DNA of 52,024 bases from positions 1-52,024 of the forward strand of contig DENJ01000042.1 in the NCBI GenBank assembly GCA_002359635.1, written 5' to 3'. The translations under genes were made by a program, and so were the position numbers. The notes below the pieces were generated by a model. That model had not been told where the DNA came from and did no database searches. It saw only the letters and a list, made by a program, of their open reading frames with translations. Positions 23,462 through 33,274 of the stretch are shown here, one piece after another (the first letter of the stretch is position 1; each line of letters opens with the position of its first letter). Origin of the DNA: Burkholderiales bacterium UBA2647 (lineage in GTDB: Bacteria; Pseudomonadota; Gammaproteobacteria; Burkholderiales; Burkholderiaceae_E).

Positions 23462-24312
23462 GCCCAGGCCTCAAAGCCTGCTGATGCCTTGGCGCTCGCG
23501 TAGCGCTTGGGCATTTGCTCAACATGGCCCTCAAAATGCTCGGGGCCTTGAACCGCTACATGGTGTGGGAAATTGGCAAACATACTCTCATCATTGGGTG
23601 CATCGCCCACGAAAAACCAGTTTGCCTGTGCCTGTTGGCGATCATGGCCAAAGAGCTTTTTGAGCAAACTGAGGGTGCTGCTCGCCTTATCGAATTGTCC
23701 GGCCCAAGCGTTGATATGAATATTGCTGGCGCGCGCGCTGTATCCAGCCTTGCGACACTGTTCGATGAATCGAGCGACCACATCCATAGGAACCTTCACC
23801 TGCTCGTTCCAGTCAATTGCAATGTCGACCTGTCGCTGACCTTGATCACTAGCCCAACGCAGGGGCGGATGTTCGGCCATCCATTGCTCAGCGAGGCCAA
23901 TTAAGCGCTCGCGGTCAGCATGGTTGCTGAAGCAATAGCGGGCAAGTCGAAAGCTTTGCAGGCTCACTTGATCAGCGCCCAAGAAGTCACCGGCAGCGTT
24001 TTCGCGCCACATTGCAAGGCCGCCACTTTCGGCAATCACGGCATCGATGGGCCAGTGATGCAACATCATATGGCCCCAGGCCGCTGAGCGCCCTGTTACA
24101 GGTATGAGTTTTAGACCGCTATGATGAAGCGACCAAAGTGCTTCATAAGTCGATGCCCTCAATTGTCCTTGCAGGGTAAGCGTCCCGTCTACGTCGGTGA
24201 GGATACCGAAAAGATGGCTCGGGATCGCGTCTTCGCTTGCCCCGGTCGTTTCCTTGCACATGCTCAGTGAGTCGTTGAGGTTCAGTCCGTCTTGCCAACG
24301 ACTTACTTCCAT
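23428..24312 (-). CDS. HAD-IIB family phosphatase
   Basis: 294 aa. Motif I ILTDVDGTLT gives nucleophile Asp40 and acid Asp42. Motif II is IPVTGRSAAWG, and motif IV is WFFVGDAPNDESMFA. The large C2b-type cap lies between (VDIAIDWNEQVKV, IHINAWAGQFDKASS), as in sucrose- or mannosyl-phosphoglycerate phosphatases. The substrate is presumably a sugar phosphate or similar, unknown. The ATG at 24312 overlaps the end of the upstream DMT gene by 10 bases, so they form an operon; an ATG at 24261 is an alternative. The 3' end overlaps the convergent flavodoxin gene. Confidence 0.85.
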   Translation of the reverse strand: MEVSRWQDGLNLNDSLSMCKETTGASEDAIPSHLFGILTDVDGTLTLQGQLRASTYEALWSLHHSGLKLIPVTGRSAAWGHMMLHHWPIDAVIAESGGLAMWRENAAGDFLGADQVSLQSFRLARYCFSNHADRERLIGLAEQWMAEHPPLRWASDQGQRQVDIAIDWNEQVKVPMDVVARFIEQCRKAGYSARASNIHINAWAGQFDKASSTLSLLKKLFGHDRQQAQANWFFVGDAPNDESMFANFPHHVAVQGPEHFEGHVEQMPKRYASAKASAGFEAWAQAIQRAIRSP

Positions 24313-25193
24313 CGATCCCGCAAGGCGTTAACAGCAAGACCACCAATGACCAGTAAGCCGCCTTGTACAGTTGCCGCTGGCATTTTTTCGTCTGCGCCAA
24401 GCCAGGCCCAAATCGGCCCAAGCACCACTTCTAAGAGACAGATCAAGGCAATTTCATGCGGTGGCAAAAAGCGTGCGACCCAGACCAGCAGTGCGCAAGG
24501 AATCGCCAGTTGAACAATGCCAAGAAGCGCCAACCAGGCAAGGTCGCTGTGACTTGCTTCAAAGGGCATCGCCCAAGGCAGGGTTACAGCGCAAGACATC
24601 AATGCGCCGACCAAAACCGCTGGGATCAAATCAACCTGGGCTCGCTGGGCACGTAAGACCACCAGATTGGCTGCCGAAGCAAGGGGAACGCCCGCGGCTA
24701 TGAACATGCCCTCAAGACCTTCAGCCGAAATGCCTTCGCGCACCATCCACCATACCCCAATGCCTGCTACGGCGATGGCAAACCAGGTTGACTTCTCAAT
24801 GGCTGTCTTCAAGAAGAGCCTCGCCATCAAGGCCGCCAGCAATGGTGCAAGGCTCATCACGACCACGGTGTTGGCCACGCTCGTCCTTGTGAGGGCGATC
24901 ATGAAGCAGGTAAACATCACCGCCCACATGGCGCCGGAGAATAGACCCCAGCGCCCCATGGCCCAGAGCATTTGCAGCGCCTTGGCACGCCAATGCCAGG
25001 CAATGCCCACACTCATGGCAAAGAAACAGAATAGACTTCGCCAGAAGGTGACTTCCAAGCTCTTTGCTTGCTCGAGTTGTCGACTCACCAGTCCGGCGAT
25101 TGACCACATCAGCGTGCAGACAACGAGCAGGGCGATCGCCTGGCCGTGGCTTGGGCGAAAGCTGCCCGCCGCGCTTGTTCCGTTTTCACTCAT
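24303..25193 (-). CDS. DMT superfamily transporter (two EamA domains)
   Basis: 296 aa with ten predicted membrane helices in two five-helix repeats. EamA features include LMWSIAGLVSRQLEQAKSLE, TFWRSLFCFF, TVVVMSLAPLLAALMARLFL and, in repeat 2, LLEVVLGPIWAWLGADEKM. The substrate is unknown; members export amino acids, nucleosides or other metabolites. I use the ATG at 25193; a TTG at 25238 preceded by GGAG is possible. It diverges from the aminotransferase gene across 66 bp and is translationally linked to the HAD phosphatase downstream. Confidence 0.88.
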   Translation of the reverse strand: MSENGTSAAGSFRPSHGQAIALLVVCTLMWSIAGLVSRQLEQAKSLEVTFWRSLFCFFAMSVGIAWHWRAKALQMLWAMGRWGLFSGAMWAVMFTCFMIALTRTSVANTVVVMSLAPLLAALMARLFLKTAIEKSTWFAIAVAGIGVWWMVREGISAEGLEGMFIAAGVPLASAANLVVLRAQRAQVDLIPAVLVGALMSCAVTLPWAMPFEASHSDLAWLALLGIVQLAIPCALLVWVARFLPPHEIALICLLEVVLGPIWAWLGADEKMPAATVQGGLLVIGGLAVNALRDRWK

Positions 25194-25259
25194 GAGCGTT
25201 CGTAACCTTGCGCGCAAGTTTGGACAATACCAAGGCAATAACTCCGGAGACCAACCTTC

Positions 25260-26582
25260 ATGAATGCACCCACCGATTTAAAAAAACCGGCTTACTGGAT
25301 GCCTTTTACCAACACCCGCCAATATGCCCAAGCGCCCAAACAGGTTGTTCGGGCAGAAGGCATGTATTTCGTGACCGAAGATGGCCGCAAGGTCATCGAC
25401 GGCCTGGCAACCTTGTGGTGCACCAATGCGGGTCATTGTCATCCGCGCATTGTAGAGGCCATGCGGGCGCAAATCGGTGAGCTTGATTTCTGCTCCTCGT
25501 TTTCGATGGGGCACCCGAAGGCCTTTATGGCCGCTGAGCGTATTGCTGATATCGCGCCTGAAGGCATGACCCAAGTGTTCTTTACCAATTCAGGTTCAGA
25601 GGCTGTCGATACGGCTCTGAAGATCGCGCTTGCCTACCATCGGGTAAACGGCCAGGCAACCCGGACCCGTTTTGTGGGCCGTGAGCGGGGCTACCACGGT
25701 GTGAACTTCGGGGGTCTTTCGGTGTCAGGCATTGGGAATAATCGAAAGGCCTTCGCTGCTGGCCTCTTGCCCCAGGTTGATCACTTACGCCACACCGTGT
25801 TGAAAGAAAATGCGTTCAGCCGAGGCATGCCCACGCATGGTGCTTCGCTCGCTGACGAACTCGAGGAGCGAATCGTCTACAGGCACGGCGCTGAGAATAT
25901 CGCTGCTGTCATCGTTGAGCCGGTGAGCGGGGCGGGTGGCGTCTTGGTGCCCCCTCAGGGCTATTTGCAACGTTTGCGTGACATTACCCGCAAATACGGG
26001 ATTTTGTTGATTTTTGACGAGGTGATTACAGGTTTTGGGCGCATGGGTACGCCATTCGCCAGCCAATACTTCGGGGTTACGCCCGATTTGATTACTTTCG
26101 CAAAAGGTGTCACCTCAGCGGCTGTGCCGCTCGGTGGCGTCTTGGTCTCAAGTCCGATTTACGAAGCATTTCGCGAAAAGTCGGCACCCGGCATCGAGCT
26201 ATTCCATGGCTATACCTATTCGGGACATCCCCTGGCAAGCGCGGCGGCATGTGCCGCGATCGACTTGTATCAGCATGATGGACTGATCGCGAACGCGGCA
26301 AAGTTGGCGCCGAAACTCGAGGCCGGGCTGCATGCGCTCAAGGACAAGCCCCATGTGGTCGATGTGCGTAATCTGCAGTTCATTGGGGCGATCGAACTGG
26401 CGGCTCGCGATGCAGCGCCAGGTGCTCGCGCAACAGAGGTCTACAGCCGTTGCTGGGATCGTGGGGTTTTCGTGCGTCCGATCGGCGATTCGATCGCGGT
26501 TTGTCCGCCGCTTATTGCTGAGGCCATGCACCTTGAGACGATTTTTGAAGTGCTCGATGAGGTGTTGTCCGATCTGAATTGA
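25260..26582 (+). CDS. Omega-amino acid--pyruvate aminotransferase (class III)
   Basis: 440 aa, PLP-dependent class III aminotransferase. YWMPFTNTRQYAQAPKQVVR and WCTNAGHCHPRIVEAM are typical of beta-alanine/omega-amino-acid:pyruvate transaminases. FFTNSGSEAVDTALKIA binds PLP phosphate, IFDEVITGFGR is the PLP aspartate motif, and Lys282 in TFAKGVTSAAVPLGG forms the Schiff base. It moves an amino group from beta-alanine or an omega-amine to pyruvate. GGAG is 12 bases upstream. A link with panC (beta-alanine use) is conceivable but not adjacent. Confidence 0.92.
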   Translation: MNAPTDLKKPAYWMPFTNTRQYAQAPKQVVRAEGMYFVTEDGRKVIDGLATLWCTNAGHCHPRIVEAMRAQIGELDFCSSFSMGHPKAFMAAERIADIAPEGMTQVFFTNSGSEAVDTALKIALAYHRVNGQATRTRFVGRERGYHGVNFGGLSVSGIGNNRKAFAAGLLPQVDHLRHTVLKENAFSRGMPTHGASLADELEERIVYRHGAENIAAVIVEPVSGAGGVLVPPQGYLQRLRDITRKYGILLIFDEVITGFGRMGTPFASQYFGVTPDLITFAKGVTSAAVPLGGVLVSSPIYEAFREKSAPGIELFHGYTYSGHPLASAAACAAIDLYQHDGLIANAAKLAPKLEAGLHALKDKPHVVDVRNLQFIGAIELAARDAAPGARATEVYSRCWDRGVFVRPIGDSIAVCPPLIAEAMHLETIFEVLDEVLSDLN

Positions 26583-26621
26583 ACGATGAATGAAGCGATG
26601 AAGCCGGAGTAAAATCGACTC

Positions 26622-29600
26622 ATGGATGCACCCGGCTTCGTTCATCTTCGGGTTCACACCGAATACTCAATCAGCGACTCGATCGTTCGTATCGACGCCT
26701 TGGTGGAGGCAGCGCTCGCCGATCAGCAACCGGCAGTCGCAGTGACTGATCTTGGCAACTTGTTTGCCTGGGTTAAATTCTATAAGGCTGCAAGAGCTAG
26801 AGGCATACAGCCAATTTGCGGGGCGGATGTTTGGATCAGCAACGAGCTTGACCGGGATCGACCTTTTCGCCTTTTGTTGCTGGTGGAAAGCGAGCAAGGC
26901 TATTTATCACTGTGCCGTCTGCTATCGCGCGCATGGCTGGAAAACGAGCACCGCGGTCGTGGCGAGATCAGGAGAGCGTGGTTCACCGAACAAGATGGCC
27001 AAGGCCACCGCTACAGTCAAGGACTGATTGCGTTATCGGGTGGGGTCGAGGGTGAAATCGGTCAAGCCTTGGCCGCCGGGAGAACGCAGCAAGCAGGTGA
27101 AATCGCCAGATCCTGGGCAGCATGTTTTGATGTGGATTGTTTTTTCCTCGAAGTCTGGCGGCGTGATCACGACGCCGACGAGGCCTACGTCCGTGACTGT
27201 GCACAACTCGCAACACTGCTTGACCTGCCGATCGTGGCAACCCACCCCGTCCAGTTTATCGAGCCGGAGGCTTTTCGTGCCCATGAGGCTAGGGTTTGTA
27301 TTGCTGAAGGCGAGATCCTTGCCAATCCGCGCAGGCCACGTCACTTCACTGAAACCCAGTATTTTTTGAGCCAAGCGCAAATGCAGGAGCGTTTTGCCGA
27401 TTTGCCTTCAGCGCTTGCCCATTCGCTGACGATCGCACAGCGCTGTTGTTTGACGATGACGCTCGGTAAGGCCTATCTGCCCGATTTTCCAACGCCAGCG
27501 GGCTTCACCATCGATGACTTCATGCGCGAGCAGGCTGCGCAGGGGCTCGAACAACGCCTGAAACAGTGCTTTCCGGATGCAGTCGAACGCGAATCGCATC
27601 GAAGCGCATACCAGGATCGCTTGCGTTATGAATGCGACACGATTGTTCAAATGGGATACTCGGGCTATTTTTTGATCGTTGCAGATTTTATTAACTGGGC
27701 TAAAGCGCATCAGGTACCTGTTGGACCAGGACGGGGCTCGGGCGCAGGCTCACTGGTTGCTTTTGCGCTCGGTATCACCGACTTGGATCCGATTCCCTAT
27801 GCGCTACTTTTTGAGCGTTTTCTGAATCCAGAGAGGGTCTCGATGCCTGACTTTGATATTGATTTTTGTCAGGACAAACGTTCACTGGTGATCGATTATG
27901 TTCGCAAGCGCTATGGAAGCGAGGCTGTATCTCAAATTGCGACCTTTGGCACCATGGCATCAAAGGCTGTGATCAGAGACGTTGGGCGCGTTCTGGATAT
28001 TGGTTACAATTTTTGTGATCAATTATCAAAACTCATACCAGTCGTTCAAAATAAGCCTTTGTCGCTTGCCAAGGCCAGGGAAGCCGAACCGCTGCTGAAG
28101 CAACGCGAACAAGACGAAGACGAGGTACGCGAGATTCTTGCACTCGCAGAGCCGCTTGAAGACATCACGCGTAATGTTGGTATGCATGCTGGCGGTGTTT
28201 TGATTGCACCGGGTCAACTCACGGATTTCTGTCCTTTGTATCGCCAGCCCGGCGATGAATCATCCGTCATCAGCCAGTTTGATAAGGACGATGTCGAAGC
28301 GGTTGGTTTGGTGAAATTTGACTTTCTCGGCTTGCGAAACCTTACGATCATAGAAACCGCGATTGAATACATTCGGCGGCGGCAGCCAGATTTTCAGCTT
28401 GCGCAGGCAACCAAAGGCTTCAGCGACCCTGCCGCTTATCAGGTGCTGAAACAAGCCAACACCACAGCGATTTTCCAATTGGAAAGCGAGGGGATGAAAA
28501 AGCTTTTAAAAAAGCTAGAGCCCGATCGTTTTGAAGACATCATTGCCGTCTTGGCGCTTTACAGGCCGGGCCCGCTTGGCTCAGGCATGGTCGACGATTT
28601 TATTTTGCGAAAAAAAGGGGTTCAGAGCATTGATTATTTTCATCCCGATTTGAAGGCCTGTCTTGAGCCAACTTACGGGGTGATTGTGTATCAAGAACAA
28701 GTGATGCAAATCGCTCAGATCATCGGTGGTTACACCCTTGGGAGCGCCGATCTTTTACGTCGCGCGATGGGCAAGAAAAAGCCCGAAGAAATGGCACAGC
28801 ATCGCGATATTTTTGTGAAAGGCGCATTGAGCAAGGGCTATACGCTTGAGCTTGCAAACAAGCTCTTTGATTTGATGGCGATGTTTGCTGAATACGGTTT
28901 CAACAAATCGCACACGGCTGCCTACGCGGTGCTTACCTATCAGACTGCCTGGCTGAAAGCGCACTATCCCGCGGAGTTCATGGCAGCAACGCTCTCATCG
29001 GATATGGACGATACGGATAAAGTGCATTTGTTTGTGTCAGATACAAAAAATAACGGTGTGCTCTTGCTGCCACCGGATGTCCATGCATCGGCCTGGCGCT
29101 TTGACCCGGTGTACCAGGGTGAAAAAGCAGCAATTCGCTATGGACTCGGTGCTGTCAAAGGCGCTGGCGAGGCGGCGGTTAAACATTTGCTTGCGGCGCG
29201 GGTGCAGGGACGTTTCAAACATTTATTTGACTTGTGCAAACGGGTGGATCGGCGTGTGGTGAATCGCCGCACGCTCGAAGCCATGATTCGCGCTGGCGCG
29301 CTCGATGAGATCGAGGTCGATCGCGCCCGCGCGCTCGCCTCGGTGGGCCTTGCCATGGATGAGGCGGAAAAGTCGATTGCAAGTCTTGGTCAGGAAAGCC
29401 TTTTCGGCGAGGCTTTCGGGCAGGAGACGGATGCTGACGAGGACCTGCACTATTTAAAAGTGCCGGTTTGGAGCGAACGCCAAAGGCTTCAAGAAGAAAA
29501 GCTTGCTTTGGGATTCTTTTTCTCAGGACATCTGTTTCACGCTTATGCCAGCGAGGTGCGTCGCTTCGCAAGGCTCTCACTGGCCCAAATCAACCCGGCG

Positions 29601-30110
29601 CCGCAAGCTCAGTGGGTAGCTGGCGTCGTCACGGCGCTGCGAACACAGATGACTCGTCGCGGGAAAATGCTCTTGATCACCCTTGATGATTCCAGTGCGA
29701 CGCTTGAGGCCGCGGTTTTCGCAGCGTCGATTGATACGCATCGGCAGATCCTGAAAGTCGATGATTTGCTCATTGTGTATGGCAAGGTGAGCCGCGATGA
29801 CTACAGCGGCGGACAGCGCTTGGTGGTTGAGCGTATGCTTGATTTGTCAGGTGCTCGCGCTGAGTTTGCGCGCTCCTTGCGCTTAGACCTCAACGGTCAG
29901 GCTGATGCGATGCGCTTGAAAAAGGCGCTGACACTTTTTAGTGCGCCCGACGGTCAACAAGGTTGTGCGGTGATCGTCCGTTACCATAACGATAACGCAA
30001 GTTGTGAGCTCAAACTGCCTTCGCATTGCAAAGTCCGTCCTGACGATGCTTTGCTTGCTTTGATTCACAGCGAATTCAAGGGTAGCCAGGCCGAAGTGGT
30101 CTACAACTGA
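26622..30110 (+). CDS. dnaE: DNA polymerase III alpha subunit
   Basis: 1162 aa, the replicative polymerase. The N-terminal PHP domain (FVHLRVHTEYSISDS, VAVTDLGNLFAW) keeps the H-x-H-like start. The polymerase core has GPGRGSGAGSLVAFALGI and the catalytic aspartates Asp410 and Asp412 in MPDFDIDFCQDKRS. LEPTYGVIVYQEQVMQIAQ, LRRAMGKKKPEEM and FNKSHTAAYAVLTYQTAW follow. A beta-clamp motif, QESLF, lies near residue 925, then an OB domain (VAGVVTALRTQMTRRGKM). The start has GGAG about 12 bases upstream. It lies seven bases before msbA, so the two may be co-transcribed. Confidence 0.97.
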   Translation: MDAPGFVHLRVHTEYSISDSIVRIDALVEAALADQQPAVAVTDLGNLFAWVKFYKAARARGIQPICGADVWISNELDRDRPFRLLLLVESEQGYLSLCRLLSRAWLENEHRGRGEIRRAWFTEQDGQGHRYSQGLIALSGGVEGEIGQALAAGRTQQAGEIARSWAACFDVDCFFLEVWRRDHDADEAYVRDCAQLATLLDLPIVATHPVQFIEPEAFRAHEARVCIAEGEILANPRRPRHFTETQYFLSQAQMQERFADLPSALAHSLTIAQRCCLTMTLGKAYLPDFPTPAGFTIDDFMREQAAQGLEQRLKQCFPDAVERESHRSAYQDRLRYECDTIVQMGYSGYFLIVADFINWAKAHQVPVGPGRGSGAGSLVAFALGITDLDPIPYALLFERFLNPERVSMPDFDIDFCQDKRSLVIDYVRKRYGSEAVSQIATFGTMASKAVIRDVGRVLDIGYNFCDQLSKLIPVVQNKPLSLAKAREAEPLLKQREQDEDEVREILALAEPLEDITRNVGMHAGGVLIAPGQLTDFCPLYRQPGDESSVISQFDKDDVEAVGLVKFDFLGLRNLTIIETAIEYIRRRQPDFQLAQATKGFSDPAAYQVLKQANTTAIFQLESEGMKKLLKKLEPDRFEDIIAVLALYRPGPLGSGMVDDFILRKKGVQSIDYFHPDLKACLEPTYGVIVYQEQVMQIAQIIGGYTLGSADLLRRAMGKKKPEEMAQHRDIFVKGALSKGYTLELANKLFDLMAMFAEYGFNKSHTAAYAVLTYQTAWLKAHYPAEFMAATLSSDMDDTDKVHLFVSDTKNNGVLLLPPDVHASAWRFDPVYQGEKAAIRYGLGAVKGAGEAAVKHLLAARVQGRFKHLFDLCKRVDRRVVNRRTLEAMIRAGALDEIEVDRARALASVGLAMDEAEKSIASLGQESLFGEAFGQETDADEDLHYLKVPVWSERQRLQEEKLALGFFFSGHLFHAYASEVRRFARLSLAQINPAPQAQWVAGVVTALRTQMTRRGKMLLITLDDSSATLEAAVFAASIDTHRQILKVDDLLIVYGKVSRDDYSGGQRLVVERMLDLSGARAEFARSLRLDLNGQADAMRLKKALTLFSAPDGQQGCAVIVRYHNDNASCELKLPSHCKVRPDDALLALIHSEFKGSQAEVVYN

Positions 30111-30117
30111 AGGCCTG

Positions 30118-31905
30118 ATGATGACGACCCAACCGCCGGGCTTGTCGCATCAGCCGATCGCAGCTGCGTTGGTCGCTTCCCGGCCTCGTGTTTGGCGCAG
30201 GCTGCTGGCTTATCTTCGTCCCTACACCTGGGTCATGACGGTATCGATGCTTGCCATGGCGCTTGCTGGACTTGCTGAACCTTTGTTGCCTGCAATGCTT
30301 AAAGTGGGACTCGATCGAGGTTTTGGTCCAAATGCCGATCTCGCCTTATGGCAGGTGCCAGTCGCTGTCATCGGACTCATGCTCGTCAGAGGTCTCTGCG
30401 TGGTTGCAGCCTCAACAGGCATCGGCTGGGTGGAGTCGCATGTCTTGGCTGACCTTCGCCGCGATATGTACGAGACCTTATTGCACTTACCCGCCTTGCG
30501 CTTCGATCAAAGCAGCAGTGGTCCTTTGATTTCCCGCTTTACCCACGATGCCTCGCAAGTGATGAGCGCCGGTGCGCGCAGCCTCAGCGTGCTCGTGCGG
30601 GATTCAATCACTGTGCTAGGACTTTTAGCTTGGCTGTTTTGGCTTAACTGGTCCCTCACACTGATTATTCTGGCAATGGGGCCCGCAATTGCTTTTACGA
30701 TGGTCACGATCAACCGCCGCTTAAGACGTCTTAGCGCAGATCACCTGCGTGCGATGGGTGAACTCACACAGCGTGTCGATGAAAGCATTGCCGCTCAACG
30801 CGTGATTAAGGTCGACGGGGGCCAGGCGATGGAGCGCGAACGTTTCTCAGCGGTGACCAGGCGCCTTCGCCAGGTGTCACGGCGTTTTTCCGTGATGGCG
30901 GCCTTAGGCTCGCCAACCAATCAAGTCATTGCCTCGGTGGCGGTATCGGTGGTGATTGTGGTGGCCATGGAGCAGTCCAGGCAACAAGCTTCCTCTGTAG
31001 GAAGCTTTGTCTCGTTTGTGACAGCGCTGCTGATGCTGCTTTCACCTTTGAGAAATCTATCGAACCTTGGAGGACCGATACAGACCACACTGACAGCTTG
31101 CGAATCGGTGTTTGACCTCATCGACGAAGCAAGAGAACAGGACAAGGGGCAGGAAACAGTCTGCAACATGCGGGGTGCTTTACGTTTTGAGGGCATATCC
31201 TTGAGCTACCCTGGTGCAAAGGTACCAGCGCTTCGTGAGATATGCCTCAGTTTGCGTGAGGGGGAGCATGTGGCCTTAGTGGGGCCCTCCGGTGCCGGTA
31301 AAACCACGCTTGTGAATCTTATTCCAAGGCTTTACCACCCGCAGCGTGGAAAGATTTATATCGACGATATCGATATCAACAAAATATCATTATCAATCTT
31401 GCGAAGTCAGATCGCGATCGTCAGCCAAGATGTCAGGCTTTTTGATGACAGCATCGCTGCTAATGTTGCCTACGGTGCACAGCGCGGCGCGAGTAAGGAG
31501 GCGATTCGTCAGGCCCTTGCCCATGCTCAGTTGCTTGACTGGGTTGATGCTCAGCCTCAAGGGCTTGAAAGCTTGATCGGCGAAAACGGGGCGCGTTTGT
31601 CAGGCGGGCAAAGACAGCGACTTGCAATTGCCCGTGCCATCTTGAAAAACGCACCGATTCTCATTTTGGATGAAGCTACCTCAGCCTTGGACAACGAATC
31701 TGAACGCGCGGTTCAGTCCGCGCTTGAATCACTCATGAAGGGGCGAACCACGCTGACCATTGCGCATCGATTATCAACCGTCATTCATGCTGATCGTATC
31801 GTGGTGATGCAGGCGGGTCGCATTGTCGAAAGCGGAAACCATGAAGCCTTGCTGGCATGCGATGGCCTTTATGCAAGACTCTGTCAGGGGGGGGAGTTGA
31901 TGTGA
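30118..31905 (+). CDS. msbA: Lipid A export ABC transporter, MsbA type
   Basis: 595 aa half-transporter with six N-terminal membrane helices and a C-terminal ATPase. Walker A GPSGAGKTT (Lys395), signature LSGGQ (494-498), Walker B ILILDEATSALD (Asp518, Glu519) and H-loop IAHRLST are all intact. MsbA homodimers flip lipid A-core across the inner membrane. GAAGG, shared with the dnaE stop region, lies four bases before the ATG. The last codons include eight consecutive G bases (31887-31894), and the stop shares its A with a 15-codon ORF. The O-antigen-ligase gene follows, supporting an LPS role. Confidence 0.92.
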   Translation: MMTTQPPGLSHQPIAAALVASRPRVWRRLLAYLRPYTWVMTVSMLAMALAGLAEPLLPAMLKVGLDRGFGPNADLALWQVPVAVIGLMLVRGLCVVAASTGIGWVESHVLADLRRDMYETLLHLPALRFDQSSSGPLISRFTHDASQVMSAGARSLSVLVRDSITVLGLLAWLFWLNWSLTLIILAMGPAIAFTMVTINRRLRRLSADHLRAMGELTQRVDESIAAQRVIKVDGGQAMERERFSAVTRRLRQVSRRFSVMAALGSPTNQVIASVAVSVVIVVAMEQSRQQASSVGSFVSFVTALLMLLSPLRNLSNLGGPIQTTLTACESVFDLIDEAREQDKGQETVCNMRGALRFEGISLSYPGAKVPALREICLSLREGEHVALVGPSGAGKTTLVNLIPRLYHPQRGKIYIDDIDINKISLSILRSQIAIVSQDVRLFDDSIAANVAYGAQRGASKEAIRQALAHAQLLDWVDAQPQGLESLIGENGARLSGGQRQRLAIARAILKNAPILILDEATSALDNESERAVQSALESLMKGRTTLTIAHRLSTVIHADRIVVMQAGRIVESGNHEALLACDGLYARLCQGGELM

Positions 31906-31952
31906 TGAGATTGCTCAAGACAGGGCGGATGTTTTTGGACTTCACCCGATGA
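31905..31952 (+). CDS. Possible 15-codon relay ORF between msbA and the ligase gene
   Basis: ATG at 31905 overlaps the msbA stop (TGATG), and its TGA overlaps the next gene's ATG (ATGA). The peptide would be MRLLKTGRMFLDFTR. The G8-rich run plus GAG eight bases upstream is a strong ribosome site, whereas the ligase gene itself has none. A one-base G insertion in the G8 run would put msbA into this same frame, ending at the same TGA. It is either a translation relay or a chance ORF. Confidence 0.35.
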   Translation: MRLLKTGRMFLDFTR

Positions 31953-33217
31953 ATATTGCGCGCCGTATCTGGGGATCATGCTTGCTGATCACGACTTGCA
32001 TGGGCAGCTTTGGCATCGCTGGTCTCTCGCTTGGTTTTGCAGTCACCCTCTTGGTGAGTTTGGTCGCAATTGAGCCAGCCCTGCTGAAGCAACGCTTGTC
32101 ACGATTGCCCTTAATGCTCTCGGCACTGCTCTTTTTGCTTTGGGGGCTCATGACCCTGGCATGGTCTGAGACCAACGCGCTCTTGCCAACACTTTCTGAT
32201 TGGTCGCGCTGGCTGATCCTGATCCCGGCGGCTGGATTCATGATGACGGATGATATTCGTCATGGCATCTGGCGTGCCTTTATAGCGGTCCAAATCATCC
32301 TCGCGCTCTGGTCCATCTATGTGGCTATGGATTGTTTCATCGATTGGGCCCCATTCACCCAGCTAAGTGAATGCGTCGATAAACGGATTCCGCATGGCAG
32401 TATGCATACCAGCTGGATGCTCACTTTTGCTGCCTCGCTGGCGCTGATTTGGCTTGAGGGGCGTTGGCGCTGGGTTTGCGCCCTTTTGCTTGTGCTTCCT
32501 TTAATCTTGATCGGGAATCTGATTGCCTTTTTCCTGCTGGCACTGAGCCTTGCCGTGATTCTATGGTTTGCGACTTCAATCAAGCCCATGCGTCTTCAGG
32601 TCCTTCTTGCATCGGCAGCCATCGCTGCGGCCGCCACGGTTGTGAACCCGTCGCTGCAGGCTGACATGAACCAAGTCTTTGGGTCAACCGAGCATGAGTC
32701 GCTGCAAACAACGCCCGCTTTGCAAGACAGCACCGCGCAGCGGCTGGTTTTTTGGCGGGTTTCAAGCCTCGCATTGCGGGATCAACCTCTGATCGGGCAT
32801 GGTATCGGCAGCTGGTCTGAGGTCTATCGTGGCTTTCAAACCCAGGTCCAAGGGCCTGTAAGCAGCGCGAATCCGCAAAACAGCTATCTGCAAATTGCCG
32901 TCGAACAGGGGTTGATCGGTTTATGTTTTTTTCTGGGGCTGATCGCTGCCCTCTGGCAGGCTGCTCATTGGCTTACAGGATTTGAAGCGGTTGCCTTCCG
33001 GATGCTGATTGTCAGCTTTTCGGTCGGTAGCTTCTTCTACAACTGGGTCTATGATGCTGGCGCCTCGCGCATGTTTTTGGTGTTGATGGTACTTTGTCTG
33101 GCTGGCTTGCGTGCCCCGAATCAGGCCTCAAAGGAGGTCAATGCCCAGCCTAAGGAGCAGGTCCAGGATAAAGGCCGGCTTCGTCGCGAGAAAAAAGTCA
33201 AAAAAAGTAAGTCATGA
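31949..33217 (+). CDS. O-antigen ligase (WaaL-like) membrane protein
   Basis: 422 aa with about 10-12 hydrophobic helices. A large loop lies near residues 235-320, holding DSTAQRLVFWRVSSLALRDQ and LIGHGIGSWSEVYRGFQTQV, then NPQNSYLQIAVEQGLIGLCF. This R/W-GxGxGS…NxYLQ pattern is the Wzy_C/O-antigen ligase signature. WaaL transfers undecaprenyl-linked O-polysaccharide to lipid A-core in the periplasm. The basic C-terminal tail (RLRREKKVKKSKS) is cytoplasmic. It directly follows msbA. A role as polymerase or as ligase for another glycan cannot be excluded. Confidence 0.83.
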   Translation: MNIARRIWGSCLLITTCMGSFGIAGLSLGFAVTLLVSLVAIEPALLKQRLSRLPLMLSALLFLLWGLMTLAWSETNALLPTLSDWSRWLILIPAAGFMMTDDIRHGIWRAFIAVQIILALWSIYVAMDCFIDWAPFTQLSECVDKRIPHGSMHTSWMLTFAASLALIWLEGRWRWVCALLLVLPLILIGNLIAFFLLALSLAVILWFATSIKPMRLQVLLASAAIAAAATVVNPSLQADMNQVFGSTEHESLQTTPALQDSTAQRLVFWRVSSLALRDQPLIGHGIGSWSEVYRGFQTQVQGPVSSANPQNSYLQIAVEQGLIGLCFFLGLIAALWQAAHWLTGFEAVAFRMLIVSFSVGSFFYNWVYDAGASRMFLVLMVLCLAGLRAPNQASKEVNAQPKEQVQDKGRLRREKKVKKSKS

Positions 33218-33274
33218 GGGTATGCGAAGCATGAGCGATTCTATTTTCGTGTTATTTACTTTGGAGCAATAAGC

